Positions 50,915 to 61,098 of a stretch of DNA of 64,000 nucleotides are shown here, in pieces. The notes below the pieces were generated by a model, which was given only the letters and a program-made list of their open reading frames with translations, searched no databases and had not been told where the DNA came from. The translations under genes were made by a program, and so were the position numbers. This DNA is from Asaia sp. W19 (GTDB lineage: Bacteria > Pseudomonadota > Alphaproteobacteria > Acetobacterales > Acetobacteraceae). The DNA lies in contig NZ_PNQZ01000043.1 of assembly GCF_003994335.1 (NCBI RefSeq), positions 62,001 through 126,000 on the forward strand, written 5' to 3'. The first letter of the stretch is position 1; every line of letters starts with the position of its first letter.

Positions 50915-51211
50915 ATCCGCCCCCGGGTCGTGTGTCTCTCCCGAACTTCATCCACGGAACATGTGGATAAGTCTGTGGGGGATCGCGTGACAAATTGATG
51001 ACGGGCGCGGTTTGGCGCGCTTTGCGACGCTTTGCCTAAATTTTGTGCACTCACAGATAACATGTTGATTTCAAACAATTTTGCCAATCCACTGGGAAGA
51101 AACATCGCCAAGACCTTGGAATTGCAGCGAGTCAATCCCGGATCAGGCAGAAAAGTGGACAAATTTCATGTCACAGCGGTGAGAACGATCTTGTTTTGTT
51201 CGAAGTTTCTT
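50915..51211. other. 297-bp intergenic region upstream of uvrC with a DnaA box
   Basis: No gene seen. It has a perfect DnaA-box sequence TGTGGATAA at 50962-50970 and an AT-rich tract from about 51035 to 51110. It presumably holds the uvrC promoter. Gene orientation does not switch here, so I do not call an origin. Confidence 0.5.
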
Positions 51212-52201
51212 TCACCCAGGCTCGGCCTGCTGCAAAACGCGCAGAAAATTGCCTCCCCAGATGGCGCGCAGCTCGGTCTCGCTAAAGCCTACGGCCAGAA
51301 GTGCCTCGGTGACACGCATACTCTCGGCCGCGTTCGCCCAGCCCTCGATCTGGCCCCCTCCGTCGAAATCGGACGAAACCCCGACATGCACGATGCCAAT
51401 GCGCTCTGCCACATAGCGCACATGTCGCGCGAGGTCGCGTACTGAGGCCCGCCCTTCCGCGCTTGGCTTGAGAAAGGAAGACATGGCGGTGATCTGGATG
51501 ACCCCCCCGCTGTCGCGCAGACGCAGAAGCTGCTCGTCGTCGAGATTCCTGGGATGATCGCAGAGAGCCCGCGCGCAGGAGTGGCTGGCCACGATCGGAT
51601 GCGTCGAATGCTCCGCCGCCTGCATCATGGTCGATTTCGCCGCGTGAGAGACATCAACGAGTATTCCGTGCGCGTTCATGCGGGCGACTACCTGTCGCCC
51701 GAGTGCCGAAAGGCCCCCATGGAGCGTCGTTTCGTCACCGAGAGCCGCGAGAGGAATGGCCGCATCAGCGAGGTCGTTGTGACCGTTATGAGTCAGCGTC
51801 ATGTAACGCACGCCCAGAGCGGCAAGCCGGTCGACACGGGTGAGATCGCCGCCAAGTGCGTGAGCGTTCTCGACCGCCGGTATGACGGCCACCTTCCCTT
51901 CGGCGACGGCACCACGCACAGCCTCAACGCGGCGGCAGACAGCGACCCGGTCATCCTGAAGCCCATTGATCACGCCAAGCATCGCCTGGACGCGCTCCCA
52001 GGCCGCCTCCCGTGAGGCATTGTCACGGCGCGTCTGGGGAATATATGCGGCTAGGCAAACGGCCTTGAGCCCCCCTTCACGCAGCTTGGGCAGATCCACC
52101 TGGCGCAGGGGGGAGCCGGTGGCGAAATCGCCCCGATCGGGCCAGGGGATATCGATATGGGAGTCGAGAGTGAGGAGCTCGGTGTGAATGTCGGATGTCA
52201 T
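51212..52201 (-). CDS. Membrane dipeptidase (peptidase M19 family)
   Basis: A 329-residue zinc dipeptidase of the renal dipeptidase family. Metal ligands are in DSHIDIPW (His-x-Asp), the bridging Glu in PAVENAH, His in DVSHAA and in VASHSCARAL, and SSDFDGGG near residue 285 closes the active site. Family members hydrolyse dipeptides, including D-amino acid-containing ones, and some act on cell wall peptides. No signal peptide is seen. It is divergent from xthA with about 80 bases between the starts. Confidence 0.88.
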   Translation of the reverse strand: MTSDIHTELLTLDSHIDIPWPDRGDFATGSPLRQVDLPKLREGGLKAVCLAAYIPQTRRDNASREAAWERVQAMLGVINGLQDDRVAVCRRVEAVRGAVAEGKVAVIPAVENAHALGGDLTRVDRLAALGVRYMTLTHNGHNDLADAAIPLAALGDETTLHGGLSALGRQVVARMNAHGILVDVSHAAKSTMMQAAEHSTHPIVASHSCARALCDHPRNLDDEQLLRLRDSGGVIQITAMSSFLKPSAEGRASVRDLARHVRYVAERIGIVHVGVSSDFDGGGQIEGWANAAESMRVTEALLAVGFSETELRAIWGGNFLRVLQQAEPG

Positions 52202-52279
52202 ACTGCTCTAAATGGTTTAATGCAGCGCCGGGGCAAGAGGCATTCCTGCCTTTCGCGCAATGTCTGAAGGGTGGCGCCC

Positions 52280-53083
52280 ATGCGGCTGATAACGTGGAAT
52301 ATCAACTCTCTGCGCCTCAGGCTGCCTCTCCTGGCGCGCCTGAGTGAGGCGCATCACCCGGATGTCATCTGTCTGCAGGAGACGAAGGTGCCTGACGCGC
52401 TGTTCCCGGCCGATGCCCTGCGGGCGCTGGGCTACGCCCATCAGCATTTTCTGGGCATGAAGGGTTATAACGGGGTCGCCATTCTCTCGAAGCATCCAGT
52501 CAGGCCCCTCGAGGCGACGCCGGATTGGTGCGGTAAGAGCGACACACGTCATGCAGGCGTCGTGTTGCAGACCAGCACGGGGCCCGTCATTGTCCATGAC
52601 TTCTACGTCCCTGCCGGCGGAGATATCGCGGACCCGGCGGTGAATGATAAGTTCGCCCATAAGCTGGACTTCCTCGACGAGGTAACGTCGTGGTTCCGCA
52701 AGGAGCCGCCGTTGCGCTCGATCGTGGTGGGCGATCTGAATATTGCGCCGCTCGAACACGATGTGTGGAGCCACAAGCAGCTTGCGACGGTGGTCAGCCA
52801 CACACCACCGGAAATCGAACGGCTCATTGCCTGGCAGGAGACAGGATTCATCGACGCCATGCGTCTGATTGTCCCTCCCCAAGAGAAGCTCTACACTTGG
52901 TGGTCCTATCGCAACCGTGACTGGAAGCTGTCCAATCGCGGCCGCCGCCTCGATCATGTCTGGCTGACCGCGGACCTTCAGCCTGCGCTGCGCGGCATCC
53001 AGGTTCTCAGGGATGTTCGTGACTGGGACAGCCCTTCGGACCATGTTCCCGTCGTCGTCGATCTCGATCTCGATCTCAACTGA
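52280..53083 (+). CDS. xthA: Exodeoxyribonuclease III
   Basis: AP endonuclease/3'-5' exonuclease of base excision repair. The 267-residue protein shows RLITWNINSLRLRLPLLARL, the metal-binding Glu in CLQETKV, GYNGVAILSKHP, VVGDLNIAP, and the C-terminal RGRRLDHVW and SPSDHVPVVVDL, the full set of EEP catalytic residues. ATG 52280, with GAAGGG 8 bases upstream, is preferred to GTG 52271. Single gene; convergent with the response regulator gene across a hairpin-rich gap. Confidence 0.93.
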   Translation: MRLITWNINSLRLRLPLLARLSEAHHPDVICLQETKVPDALFPADALRALGYAHQHFLGMKGYNGVAILSKHPVRPLEATPDWCGKSDTRHAGVVLQTSTGPVIVHDFYVPAGGDIADPAVNDKFAHKLDFLDEVTSWFRKEPPLRSIVVGDLNIAPLEHDVWSHKQLATVVSHTPPEIERLIAWQETGFIDAMRLIVPPQEKLYTWWSYRNRDWKLSNRGRRLDHVWLTADLQPALRGIQVLRDVRDWDSPSDHVPVVVDLDLDLN

Positions 53084-53168
53084 AAGCGCGGGATGTCGCC
53101 TGTCCCCGTCAGAGGGAGACGGCGCGATGCCGGGAAAAACGCACTGCCCTCGGGCCGTCTAGAATGCA

Positions 53169-53208
53169 CCGAAGGCATGAGCCTTCGGCTGGCACGAAAA
53201 AGCCGTGC
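53169..53208. other. Tandem stem-loops between xthA and response regulator gene
   Basis: CCGAAGGC/GCCTTCGG with loop ATGA (53169-53188) is a perfect 8-bp hairpin; it is followed by GCACG/CGTGC with a 7-base loop (53192-53208). Both lie in a 207-base gap between convergent stops. They may be terminators for either gene, though T-runs are missing. Confidence 0.4.
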
Positions 53209-53290
53209 GCCCCCCAGTTCGGGCAAAACGCATACGACCCCGCCTCATCGCACATTCCGTGACGGCGGCGGCGAGGTCGATGACCTGTCT

Positions 53291-54010
53291 TTAGCCCATG
53301 AGGGCGTCGCTACCTTCCGGGTTAAGGCGATAACCGCCCCCTTCAGTGAGCAACAGGGAAGCATTGGCCGGATCGGGCTCGATCTTCTGGCGCAGGCGGT
53401 AGATATGCGTCTCGAGCGTATGCGTCGTGACAGCAGCGTTATAGCCCCAGACCTCATTCAGAAGGACCTGACGCGCGATCGGGCGATGCCCCGCACGATA
53501 CAGATACTTCAGAATAGCTGCTTCCTTCTCCGTCAGACGGATACGGCGGTTCTTCGCCGGCTCCTGCAGGATCTTGGACGACGGACGGAAAAGATACGGT
53601 CCAATCGGGAAGACTGCATCTTCGCTGTTTTCAAACAGACGCAGCTGGGCGCGCAGACGGGCCAGAAGCTCGGCGATGCGGAAGGGCTTGGCGACGTAAT
53701 CATTAGCCCCTGCATCGAGCCCGCGTACCACATCGGCCTCATCATCCGAGCCGGTCAGGATAATGATCGGCATACGAATGCCCTGACGGCGCAACTCGGC
53801 GCAGAAATCACGCCCGTCACCATCGGGGAGCGTCACGTCAAGAAGGATCGCATCGACGCGGACGTCGGGAACAGCGAGCTTCTCCTTGGCGTCGGCAACG
53901 GAAACGGCCTGGATGGGGTCGAACTCGCCTTCAAGCTTGAGCTGTTCGACAAGGAGTTGGCGAAGCGTATCGTCATCGTCAACAATAAGGACAGGACGCG
54001 GACCAGGCAT
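53291..54010 (-). CDS. OmpR-family response regulator (CenR-like)
   Basis: A 239-residue two-component regulator: receiver domain with VLIVDDDDTLRQLL, the phospho-acceptor Asp in ILLDVTLPDGDG, Thr in IILTGSD and Lys in YVAKPF, then a winged-helix DNA-binding domain (RLTEKEAAILKYLYRAGHRPIARQVLLNEVWGY, THTLETHIYRLRQKIE). Start ATG 54010; the ORF runs upstream to 54172 but the receiver starts here. No histidine kinase gene adjoins, so it is an orphan. The sequence resembles, in my judgement, the alphaproteobacterial CenR group that controls envelope genes; this needs a tree. A short hairpin lies in its leader. Confidence 0.85.
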   Translation of the reverse strand: MPGPRPVLIVDDDDTLRQLLVEQLKLEGEFDPIQAVSVADAKEKLAVPDVRVDAILLDVTLPDGDGRDFCAELRRQGIRMPIIILTGSDDEADVVRGLDAGANDYVAKPFRIAELLARLRAQLRLFENSEDAVFPIGPYLFRPSSKILQEPAKNRRIRLTEKEAAILKYLYRAGHRPIARQVLLNEVWGYNAAVTTHTLETHIYRLRQKIEPDPANASLLLTEGGGYRLNPEGSDALMG

Positions 54011-54030
54011 GTATATTCTTCTCTCACCAG

Positions 54031-54047
54031 CTGGGGCGACGCCCCAG
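54031..54047. promoter_or_regulatory. Short palindrome in response regulator leader
   Basis: CTGGGGC-GAC-GCCCCAG is an exact 7-3-7 repeat, 21-37 bases upstream of the response regulator start codon. It may be a leader hairpin or an autoregulatory site. Confidence 0.3.
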
Positions 54048-54210
54048 AGCCAGGACCCGACTTCCGTGGGAAGGTAGATCCCTGTTTTGACCGTGAGCCT
54101 TACACGGATATCGTGACAACGCCAATCCGATCGGAACACCCAGACCGCGCGATACCGGTCTTTAGACGCCATTTACCCATAAATTAATGTTCAGACGTGA
54201 GGTTTGTGAC

Positions 54211-54714
54211 ATGAGTGTCATCTTGCGACATAATTTAGGTGCTTCAGCGATGCTTTTCATCAATGGAGAGGCCATTCCGGCGCTGATCGGACGTGGCGGT
54301 TTACGCTGGGACAAGAGCGAGGGAGACCAGGCGACCCCTGTCGGCTTCCTTCCTTTCAGACACGTCTTTTATCGCGCCGACCGGGTTTCACGCCCCCTCA
54401 CCCGACTGCGTGTAGAGGCGCTCGCTCCCGATGACGGCTGGTGTGATGACCCCTCACACCGGGACTACAACCGCCAGATCACCCTGCCCCATGAGGGACG
54501 CCATGAACGGCTGTGGCGTGACGATCATTGCTATGACCTGTGCGTCGTTCTCGGCTGGAACGATGATCCGGTGATTGCCGGGCGGGGCTCGGCGATCTTT
54601 CTTCACCTCCCCCCGGCAAGTGGCGCGACCGAAGGGTGCATTGCCCTGACCGAGCCATTGCTGCGCGCTCTGATTCAGACAGGCGAGCCAGGTATCGAAA
54701 TACGCGCGGACTGA
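54211..54714 (+). CDS. L,D-transpeptidase-like (YkuD superfamily) protein
   Basis: A 167-residue YkuD-type domain protein. It has GRGGLRWDKSEGDQATPVGFLPFRHVFYR, DDGWCDDPSHRDYNRQITLP and the active-site segment SAIFLHLPPASGATEGCIAL, in which the Cys of the SHGC-type motif is present but Ser-His is Thr-Glu. L,D-transpeptidases cross-link peptidoglycan stems or attach proteins to it. GAGG precedes ATG 54211; neither this nor the upstream ATG 54187 gives a signal peptide, which is odd for a periplasmic enzyme. It is divergent from a response regulator gene. Short YkuD proteins of this kind in acetic acid bacteria include the 1,3-cross-linking type; assignment to it is inference. Confidence 0.75.
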   Translation: MSVILRHNLGASAMLFINGEAIPALIGRGGLRWDKSEGDQATPVGFLPFRHVFYRADRVSRPLTRLRVEALAPDDGWCDDPSHRDYNRQITLPHEGRHERLWRDDHCYDLCVVLGWNDDPVIAGRGSAIFLHLPPASGATEGCIALTEPLLRALIQTGEPGIEIRAD

Positions 54715-54878
54715 AATCCTTCGGGGCCCGCGGGACCTGTCTCTTCCCGCCCCGCTGCATTGCCAAGGCACCGAAAACGGTGCCTCCCGCACCAGATAAG
54801 TCTTCCGTCGCTGGTGCAGAGAGGTGAACCCAGGCCAAAAGCGCAGATCGCCCGTGCCCTGCGCCGCGCAGCCTCGGG

Positions 54879-56780
54879 TCAGCCCCCTTGCGAAGGCGCT
54901 GATGTCGCGCCCGCAGTCTCTCTTGCACCGGCCTCGGCGGAGGCCTGAGCCTGCAACTCCTCGGTCGAAACAACCGGCGGCGGCGGTGCAGGGGGCGCCA
55001 TATAGACCAGCATATCCCCGATTGCCGGGCTGACCGGAAACTCGTCCTCGGCAGAGCGGATGGTGATCGACTGCCCCCGACGAATGGACAGGAAATCGAG
55101 GCGGTTCTGCACAGATCCGAATCCCGCCGCGCTCGCCTCATCCGCCATAGCCGTCATGAATCGCCATCCCTTCTCGAACAGCATGTCGATCAGGGTGAAG
55201 TTCCAGGAGGGATCGCCCAGCAGTTTGCCACGCGCATCACGTGACAACCCATGATAGAAATCGAGGCGCGCCACGCCGGGGCTGATTTGAAAAACGCGCT
55301 GACGCCCCATATGCGGAGCCATATGAGCGCATACGAGCCCGTTATAGATCGCATCTGCCGTGGTCGAGATCAGGTAATCCGCTGGGCGCTCCTCGAGCGC
55401 CTCCTCCCCATACTGGGACAGCAATTCAGCGCGCAGCACGGGCACGCCCTTACGCATGGCCGGAATCAGCGCACTTGAGCGGTTATCAACGAGCAAAATG
55501 GGAATGCCGTTGCCGCTCAGGCATTTTGCCAGATCGATCGACCAGGGTGACGCCCCGACAATGGCCAGAGCGGGTTCATTGGAGAGTGTCAGCTTCAGGT
55601 AACGGGCAATCGGGCGCAGCGAGAAACCGTGAAAGATCATCGTTCCGCCGATGATGGCGAAAACGGCCGGCATGATCAGGTCGGCACTGTGATAGCCTGC
55701 ATCGGTCATACGATATCCGGCAGCACCGGCCACGGCAGCGGCCACGATACCGCGCGGTGCGATCCATGCCACGAACAACCGCTCCTGCCATTTCAGCCCC
55801 GTGCCGATGGTGGACAGGAAAATGGCCAGCGGTCGCACGCCGAACATCACGGCGGCGGTCAGCAGGCAGATGGGCAGGGAGAGATGCGCCAGCACGTCAC
55901 GATGCAGATCGGCGGTCAGCATGATGAAGAGCACCGCCACCACGAGGACGACCAGAGATTCCTTCATGCGGCGCAATTCGGAAAGGCCGGGCACATGCAG
56001 ATTGGTCAGCGCCATACCGAACACGGTCGCGCCCACCAGACCCGCCCCTTCCATGCTCATGTTGCAGATGCTGAAGATCAGCAAGGCAAGGGTGAGCAGC
56101 AACGGGGTCTTGAGCGGCTCCGGCATCAGGTCTCGTACGAACAGGTACCGCACCAGATAGGCAGGCAGAATGCCCACGGCCAGCGATTCCGCTGTTGAGG
56201 CCAAAAGATCGGGCAGAACGGTGGTCAGGAAGACATCCGTACCGATTGGCACGCGCGTGGCGACCACCTGAAGCACAACGGCGGCCAGAATGGCCCCGAT
56301 CGGATCATTAATGATAGCTTCCCACCGCAGGAAGGCGGCGACACGCGGCTGGAGTTTGTTATGGCGCAGCAGAGGCAACACCACGGTCGGGCCCGTGACG
56401 GTGATGATCGCGCCGAAAAGGGCAGCTACCCCCCATTCCATATAAGCAATGTAATGCGCCGCAGCCCAGCCCAGCCCCCATGAAATGGGGAGGGCCAGCA
56501 TGGTCAGACGCGTGACGCCCTCTCCTGCCTCGCGAAGCTGGCGAAAATCGAGGAGCAGTCCGCCTTCGAAGACGATGATGGCGACAAGCAGCGACACAAG
56601 CGGACGGAAGATCCAGCCCAGCGCAGCAGAGGGATGCAGAATGCCAAGCCCCGGCCCAAAGATCAGTCCGAGTGCGAAGAGCAGCACGATGGCCGGAAGA
56701 CGGAACTTCCAGGCCACCCATTGCGCCCCGATCCCGGCCCCCAGCGTGAGCAGCAGCCCGATAAACATTGCTAGCGCCAT
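54879..56780 (-). CDS. Monovalent cation:proton antiporter (CPA type) with C-terminal TrkA-N domain
   Basis: A 633-residue membrane protein. About twelve membrane segments fill residues 1-400, with GLIFGPGLGIL, VFEGGLLLDFRQLREAG, GAIITVTGPTVVLPLLRH and the ion-binding WEAIINDPIGAILAAV (Asn-Asp) typical of NhaP-type CPA1 exchangers. Near residue 415 a Rossmann-like TrkA-N segment starts (LAIVGASPWSIDLAKCL, LVDNRSSALIPAMRKGVPVLRAELLS), followed by a possible TrkA-C region and an Ala/Pro tail. It exchanges Na+ or K+ for protons and helps with pH and salt stress; which ion is not clear. Confidence 0.85.
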   Translation of the reverse strand: MALAMFIGLLLTLGAGIGAQWVAWKFRLPAIVLLFALGLIFGPGLGILHPSAALGWIFRPLVSLLVAIIVFEGGLLLDFRQLREAGEGVTRLTMLALPISWGLGWAAAHYIAYMEWGVAALFGAIITVTGPTVVLPLLRHNKLQPRVAAFLRWEAIINDPIGAILAAVVLQVVATRVPIGTDVFLTTVLPDLLASTAESLAVGILPAYLVRYLFVRDLMPEPLKTPLLLTLALLIFSICNMSMEGAGLVGATVFGMALTNLHVPGLSELRRMKESLVVLVVAVLFIMLTADLHRDVLAHLSLPICLLTAAVMFGVRPLAIFLSTIGTGLKWQERLFVAWIAPRGIVAAAVAGAAGYRMTDAGYHSADLIMPAVFAIIGGTMIFHGFSLRPIARYLKLTLSNEPALAIVGASPWSIDLAKCLSGNGIPILLVDNRSSALIPAMRKGVPVLRAELLSQYGEEALEERPADYLISTTADAIYNGLVCAHMAPHMGRQRVFQISPGVARLDFYHGLSRDARGKLLGDPSWNFTLIDMLFEKGWRFMTAMADEASAAGFGSVQNRLDFLSIRRGQSITIRSAEDEFPVSPAIGDMLVYMAPPAPPPPVVSTEELQAQASAEAGARETAGATSAPSQGG

Positions 56781-56830
56781 GGTAACGTCTTCACCCCTGA
56801 CCGGTCGTGGATTAGATCGCGTTGAAAGCC

Positions 56831-58123
56831 TTATCCGGCCTTGCGCTGAAGGACGGCTGCAAAAAAGCCATCCGTCCCGTCACGCAGCGGGGTCAGGGCA
56901 AAACCGGACTCGCCACGCAGGGCCTCGGGAAGCATCTCGCCTCCCGCGGCCACGCGTTCGAACTGATCGTTGCGCGCCAAGAACGCTGTGACCTGCGCTT
57001 CGTTCTCTTCCGGCAGGAGCGAACATGTCGCGTAGACCAGGCGGCCGCCCGGTTTGACCAGACTGGAGGCACGATCGAGGATATCGGCCTGCTTGACCTT
57101 GAGCTCCAGGATGTCCTGCTCAACCAGACGGATGCGCGCATCCGGGTTACGCCGCCACGTACCAGTGCCCGAGCACGGCGCATCGACCAGCACGCGGTCG
57201 AAAGCCCCGGCGCGGCGCTTGACCCATTTATCACCGCTCGTCAGCAGGTGACGCTCGACATTATGCACGCCTGCGCGACGCAGACGCTTGACCGCGCCCT
57301 CGAGCCTTGGCGAGGAGACATCGCAGGCAACGATCTGCCCCTTGTTCTCCATGCTCATGGCGATAGCGAGCGTCTTGCCGCCCGCACCCGCGCAGAAATC
57401 CACCACGCGCTCACCCGGCTTCGCATCGAGCGTTCCGACGATGAGCTGGCTACCCTCGTCCTGAATCTCGATCAGTCCCTCACGGAAACTCTGCGTCGCC
57501 GTGACATTCTGCCGGCCCTGCAGACGCAACCCCCAGGGAGAGAGCGGCGACGGTGCCGCCAGGATCTGTTCGTTGCGCAGCGACCTGATCGCCTCGTCAC
57601 GATGCCCCTTGAGCAGATTGACGCGCAGATCGAGTGGGGCTGCACCATCGAGCGCCGCCATCTCCGCGTCGAGTTGGTCTCCAAAGGCGCGTACAAGATA
57701 AGGGTGCAACCAGTCCGGATATTCCAGACGTACCGGTCCGGGCATATCCGGATGGTTCAGTTCACGCCCGTTCAGCGCGGCCAAGGCAGCGTCTTCACGC
57801 GATGTCAGATGTGACTGGGCGAAGCGCTCACCATTGAACAGCGAACGGACAGTACCGATCTCCTCTCCGCCCAGAATGAGCGATGCCGCGCAAAGCGTTC
57901 GGGGCGAAGGGCCGCCCGGAATGTCACGCAGATGCCAGTGCAGACGACGCCACTGACGCAGCACGTCCCAGATGCGGGCGGAGATAACCCGGCGATCACC
58001 GCCGCCAATATAGCGGCGATCGCGGAAATAGGCGTTGGCCGTCGCATCGGCGGGACGGCGGGGGGCAGCCTCGATGGCGCAAAGCAGATCGATGGCGGCG
58101 GAAAGGCGGGCGGCGGGAGTCAT
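56831..58123 (-). CDS. RsmB/NOP-family RNA m5C methyltransferase
   Basis: A 430-residue SAM-dependent RNA (cytosine-5) methyltransferase. The N-terminal 130 residues are helical and NusB-like, as in RsmB. The catalytic domain has VVDFCAGAGGKTLAIAMSM (SAM binding), the DAPCSGTGTWRRNPD motif and the second catalytic Cys in YATCSLLPEENEAQV. It most likely modifies 16S rRNA, as E. coli RsmB does at C967, but paralogues with other targets exist. It lies 23 bases downstream of guaB on the same strand, so the two are probably co-transcribed. Confidence 0.87.
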   Translation of the reverse strand: MTPAARLSAAIDLLCAIEAAPRRPADATANAYFRDRRYIGGGDRRVISARIWDVLRQWRRLHWHLRDIPGGPSPRTLCAASLILGGEEIGTVRSLFNGERFAQSHLTSREDAALAALNGRELNHPDMPGPVRLEYPDWLHPYLVRAFGDQLDAEMAALDGAAPLDLRVNLLKGHRDEAIRSLRNEQILAAPSPLSPWGLRLQGRQNVTATQSFREGLIEIQDEGSQLIVGTLDAKPGERVVDFCAGAGGKTLAIAMSMENKGQIVACDVSSPRLEGAVKRLRRAGVHNVERHLLTSGDKWVKRRAGAFDRVLVDAPCSGTGTWRRNPDARIRLVEQDILELKVKQADILDRASSLVKPGGRLVYATCSLLPEENEAQVTAFLARNDQFERVAAGGEMLPEALRGESGFALTPLRDGTDGFFAAVLQRKAG

Positions 58124-58146
58124 GCCCCCGCGCTTACTAGTTTTTG

Positions 58147-59706
<1,560 letters not shown>

Positions 59707-59712
59707 TCAATC

Positions 59713-59733
59713 AGGAAAGCCCGCGGCTTTCCT
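59713..59733 (-). promoter_or_regulatory. Perfect hairpin in guaB leader
   Basis: AGGAAAGCC (59713-59721) and GGCTTTCCT (59725-59733) form an exact 9-bp stem with loop CGC, 28-48 bases ahead of the guaB start. On the guaB strand no T-run follows. Operator or leader hairpin. Confidence 0.4.
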
Positions 59734-59913
59734 ACCGTTGGCGCGTCGTCTTAGACCAAAGCGGTCCGGGTTGGAAACAGGATATTGCGTCCGAAAGCGA
59801 GATTCTGGGAGTGCGCAGTGCCGGAACAGGGCTGACAACACTTCCCGCCGGCCTGCGTCGCAAGACTCCCATGCTGCTGCAACACAGTAGCTCTTACTGC
59901 GGCCTGGCGGCGA

Positions 59914-61062
59914 TCAGGCGGCGACAGACACAGCGGCGAGGACAGGCTCGCCACAAAGGAATTCACGGATCGAGTGCGCCGCCCGTTTTGCCGCGCCTCG
60001 GCGCGGCTGATGGCCGAAGGTGTCGTGAATGACCTTTTCCTGGCGCGCCCTGTAGAAATCATGTCTGGACTGCGCCTGAGCCAAGGCCGGAAGAATATCC
60101 TCCTCACGCTCGACTACATCGCCCAGAGACCAGTGGCGAAAATGCGGATTGTCCCGCCAGGCAACACCATGAGGATTCAGAAAGACGCAGGGGCGCGGCG
60201 TGACCAGAAACTCGTAAACCTGACTGCTGACGTCACCGATATAGAGTGAGGCGCTGGCCGTATGGGTCATATCGAGCATGGAGGACGATGCCGTATCGAG
60301 CCTGACACGACCACCAACAACCTTCTGGAACTGGCGCCGACGACGCCCGAAATCCTTGTGGAAAATCTTCACATGCGGTGCGATCAGCAATTCATAATGG
60401 TCGAGCCGATTCACGGCATCGACCAGAGGCGCAAGACACTTCCCGTAGGAGGACAAGCCCTTCTTGTAATGCGGATTATACAAGGCAATGGGCTTGTTTC
60501 CGATGCTCTCCTGCGGCGCAAAACGCTCCGCGCCGACAGCATCGAATTTAGGGTAACCGATGATGCGTGTCTGCGCCGCTGTCGCGAGCTTCTTCGCGAG
60601 GAAAGACTCTGCAATCTTGGGACCCGACACAAGGGAAAGATCGAAATGGCGAATCAGATGCTCGTCATTGACTTCGCGATCCCCTGCCCCGTGCTGTATC
60701 AGAATGAGAGCCGGTCGCTTCAGCCCCATCTCCCGCAGCAAACCGGCTGAATACTCGGTGGCCACTACCGCATCGAACTGTTCGAGCTGACCCACATTTG
60801 CCCGCATCACGACTTCACGTTCGGTATCGAGCCTGCGAAGACGGCGCAGGATCTGGGCACGTGTGGGCATTCTGAGCGTGCCACGCTCGATCCTGCCAGA
60901 AAGCCCGTTGTTCAGACGGATCTGATCAAGATGGTGCGCCGTTTCGGGAAAGCTGACGAACTCGGTGACGCTTATTCCAGGGAGTTGAGCGAGCGCAGAA
61001 GACACCGCCGCGACATGATAACATTGATAGGGCTCGGCGACGTACAGAAACGCGATCTTCAA
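59914..61062 (-). CDS. CDP-glycerol glycerophosphotransferase-like protein
   Basis: A 382-residue protein resembling the CDP-glycerol:poly(glycerophosphate) glycerophosphotransferase (Glyphos_transf) family, which adds glycerol phosphate or ribitol phosphate units to surface polymers. Key parts are KIAFLYVAEPYQCYHVAAVSSAL, PALILIQHGAGDREV, IIGYPKFDAVG, ALYNPHYKKGLSSYG and the C-terminal nucleotide-binding ASLYIGDVSSQVYEFLVTPRPCVFLNPHG. TTG 61062 is chosen because GGAGG precedes it; a GTG at 61098 is an alternative. It stands alone between guaB and recF, next to an AT-rich gap, and no other surface polysaccharide gene is nearby. Acceptor unknown. Confidence 0.7.
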   Translation of the reverse strand: MKIAFLYVAEPYQCYHVAAVSSALAQLPGISVTEFVSFPETAHHLDQIRLNNGLSGRIERGTLRMPTRAQILRRLRRLDTEREVVMRANVGQLEQFDAVVATEYSAGLLREMGLKRPALILIQHGAGDREVNDEHLIRHFDLSLVSGPKIAESFLAKKLATAAQTRIIGYPKFDAVGAERFAPQESIGNKPIALYNPHYKKGLSSYGKCLAPLVDAVNRLDHYELLIAPHVKIFHKDFGRRRRQFQKVVGGRVRLDTASSSMLDMTHTASASLYIGDVSSQVYEFLVTPRPCVFLNPHGVAWRDNPHFRHWSLGDVVEREEDILPALAQAQSRHDFYRARQEKVIHDTFGHQPRRGAAKRAAHSIREFLCGEPVLAAVSVAA

Positions 61063-61098
61063 ACGAGCCCCTCCTGCGACATGGACGATAATTGTCAC

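Noticed and set aside
50915-51211. Replication origin
   Set aside because: Only one exact DnaA box is present and transcription direction does not diverge around it; dnaA lies elsewhere.
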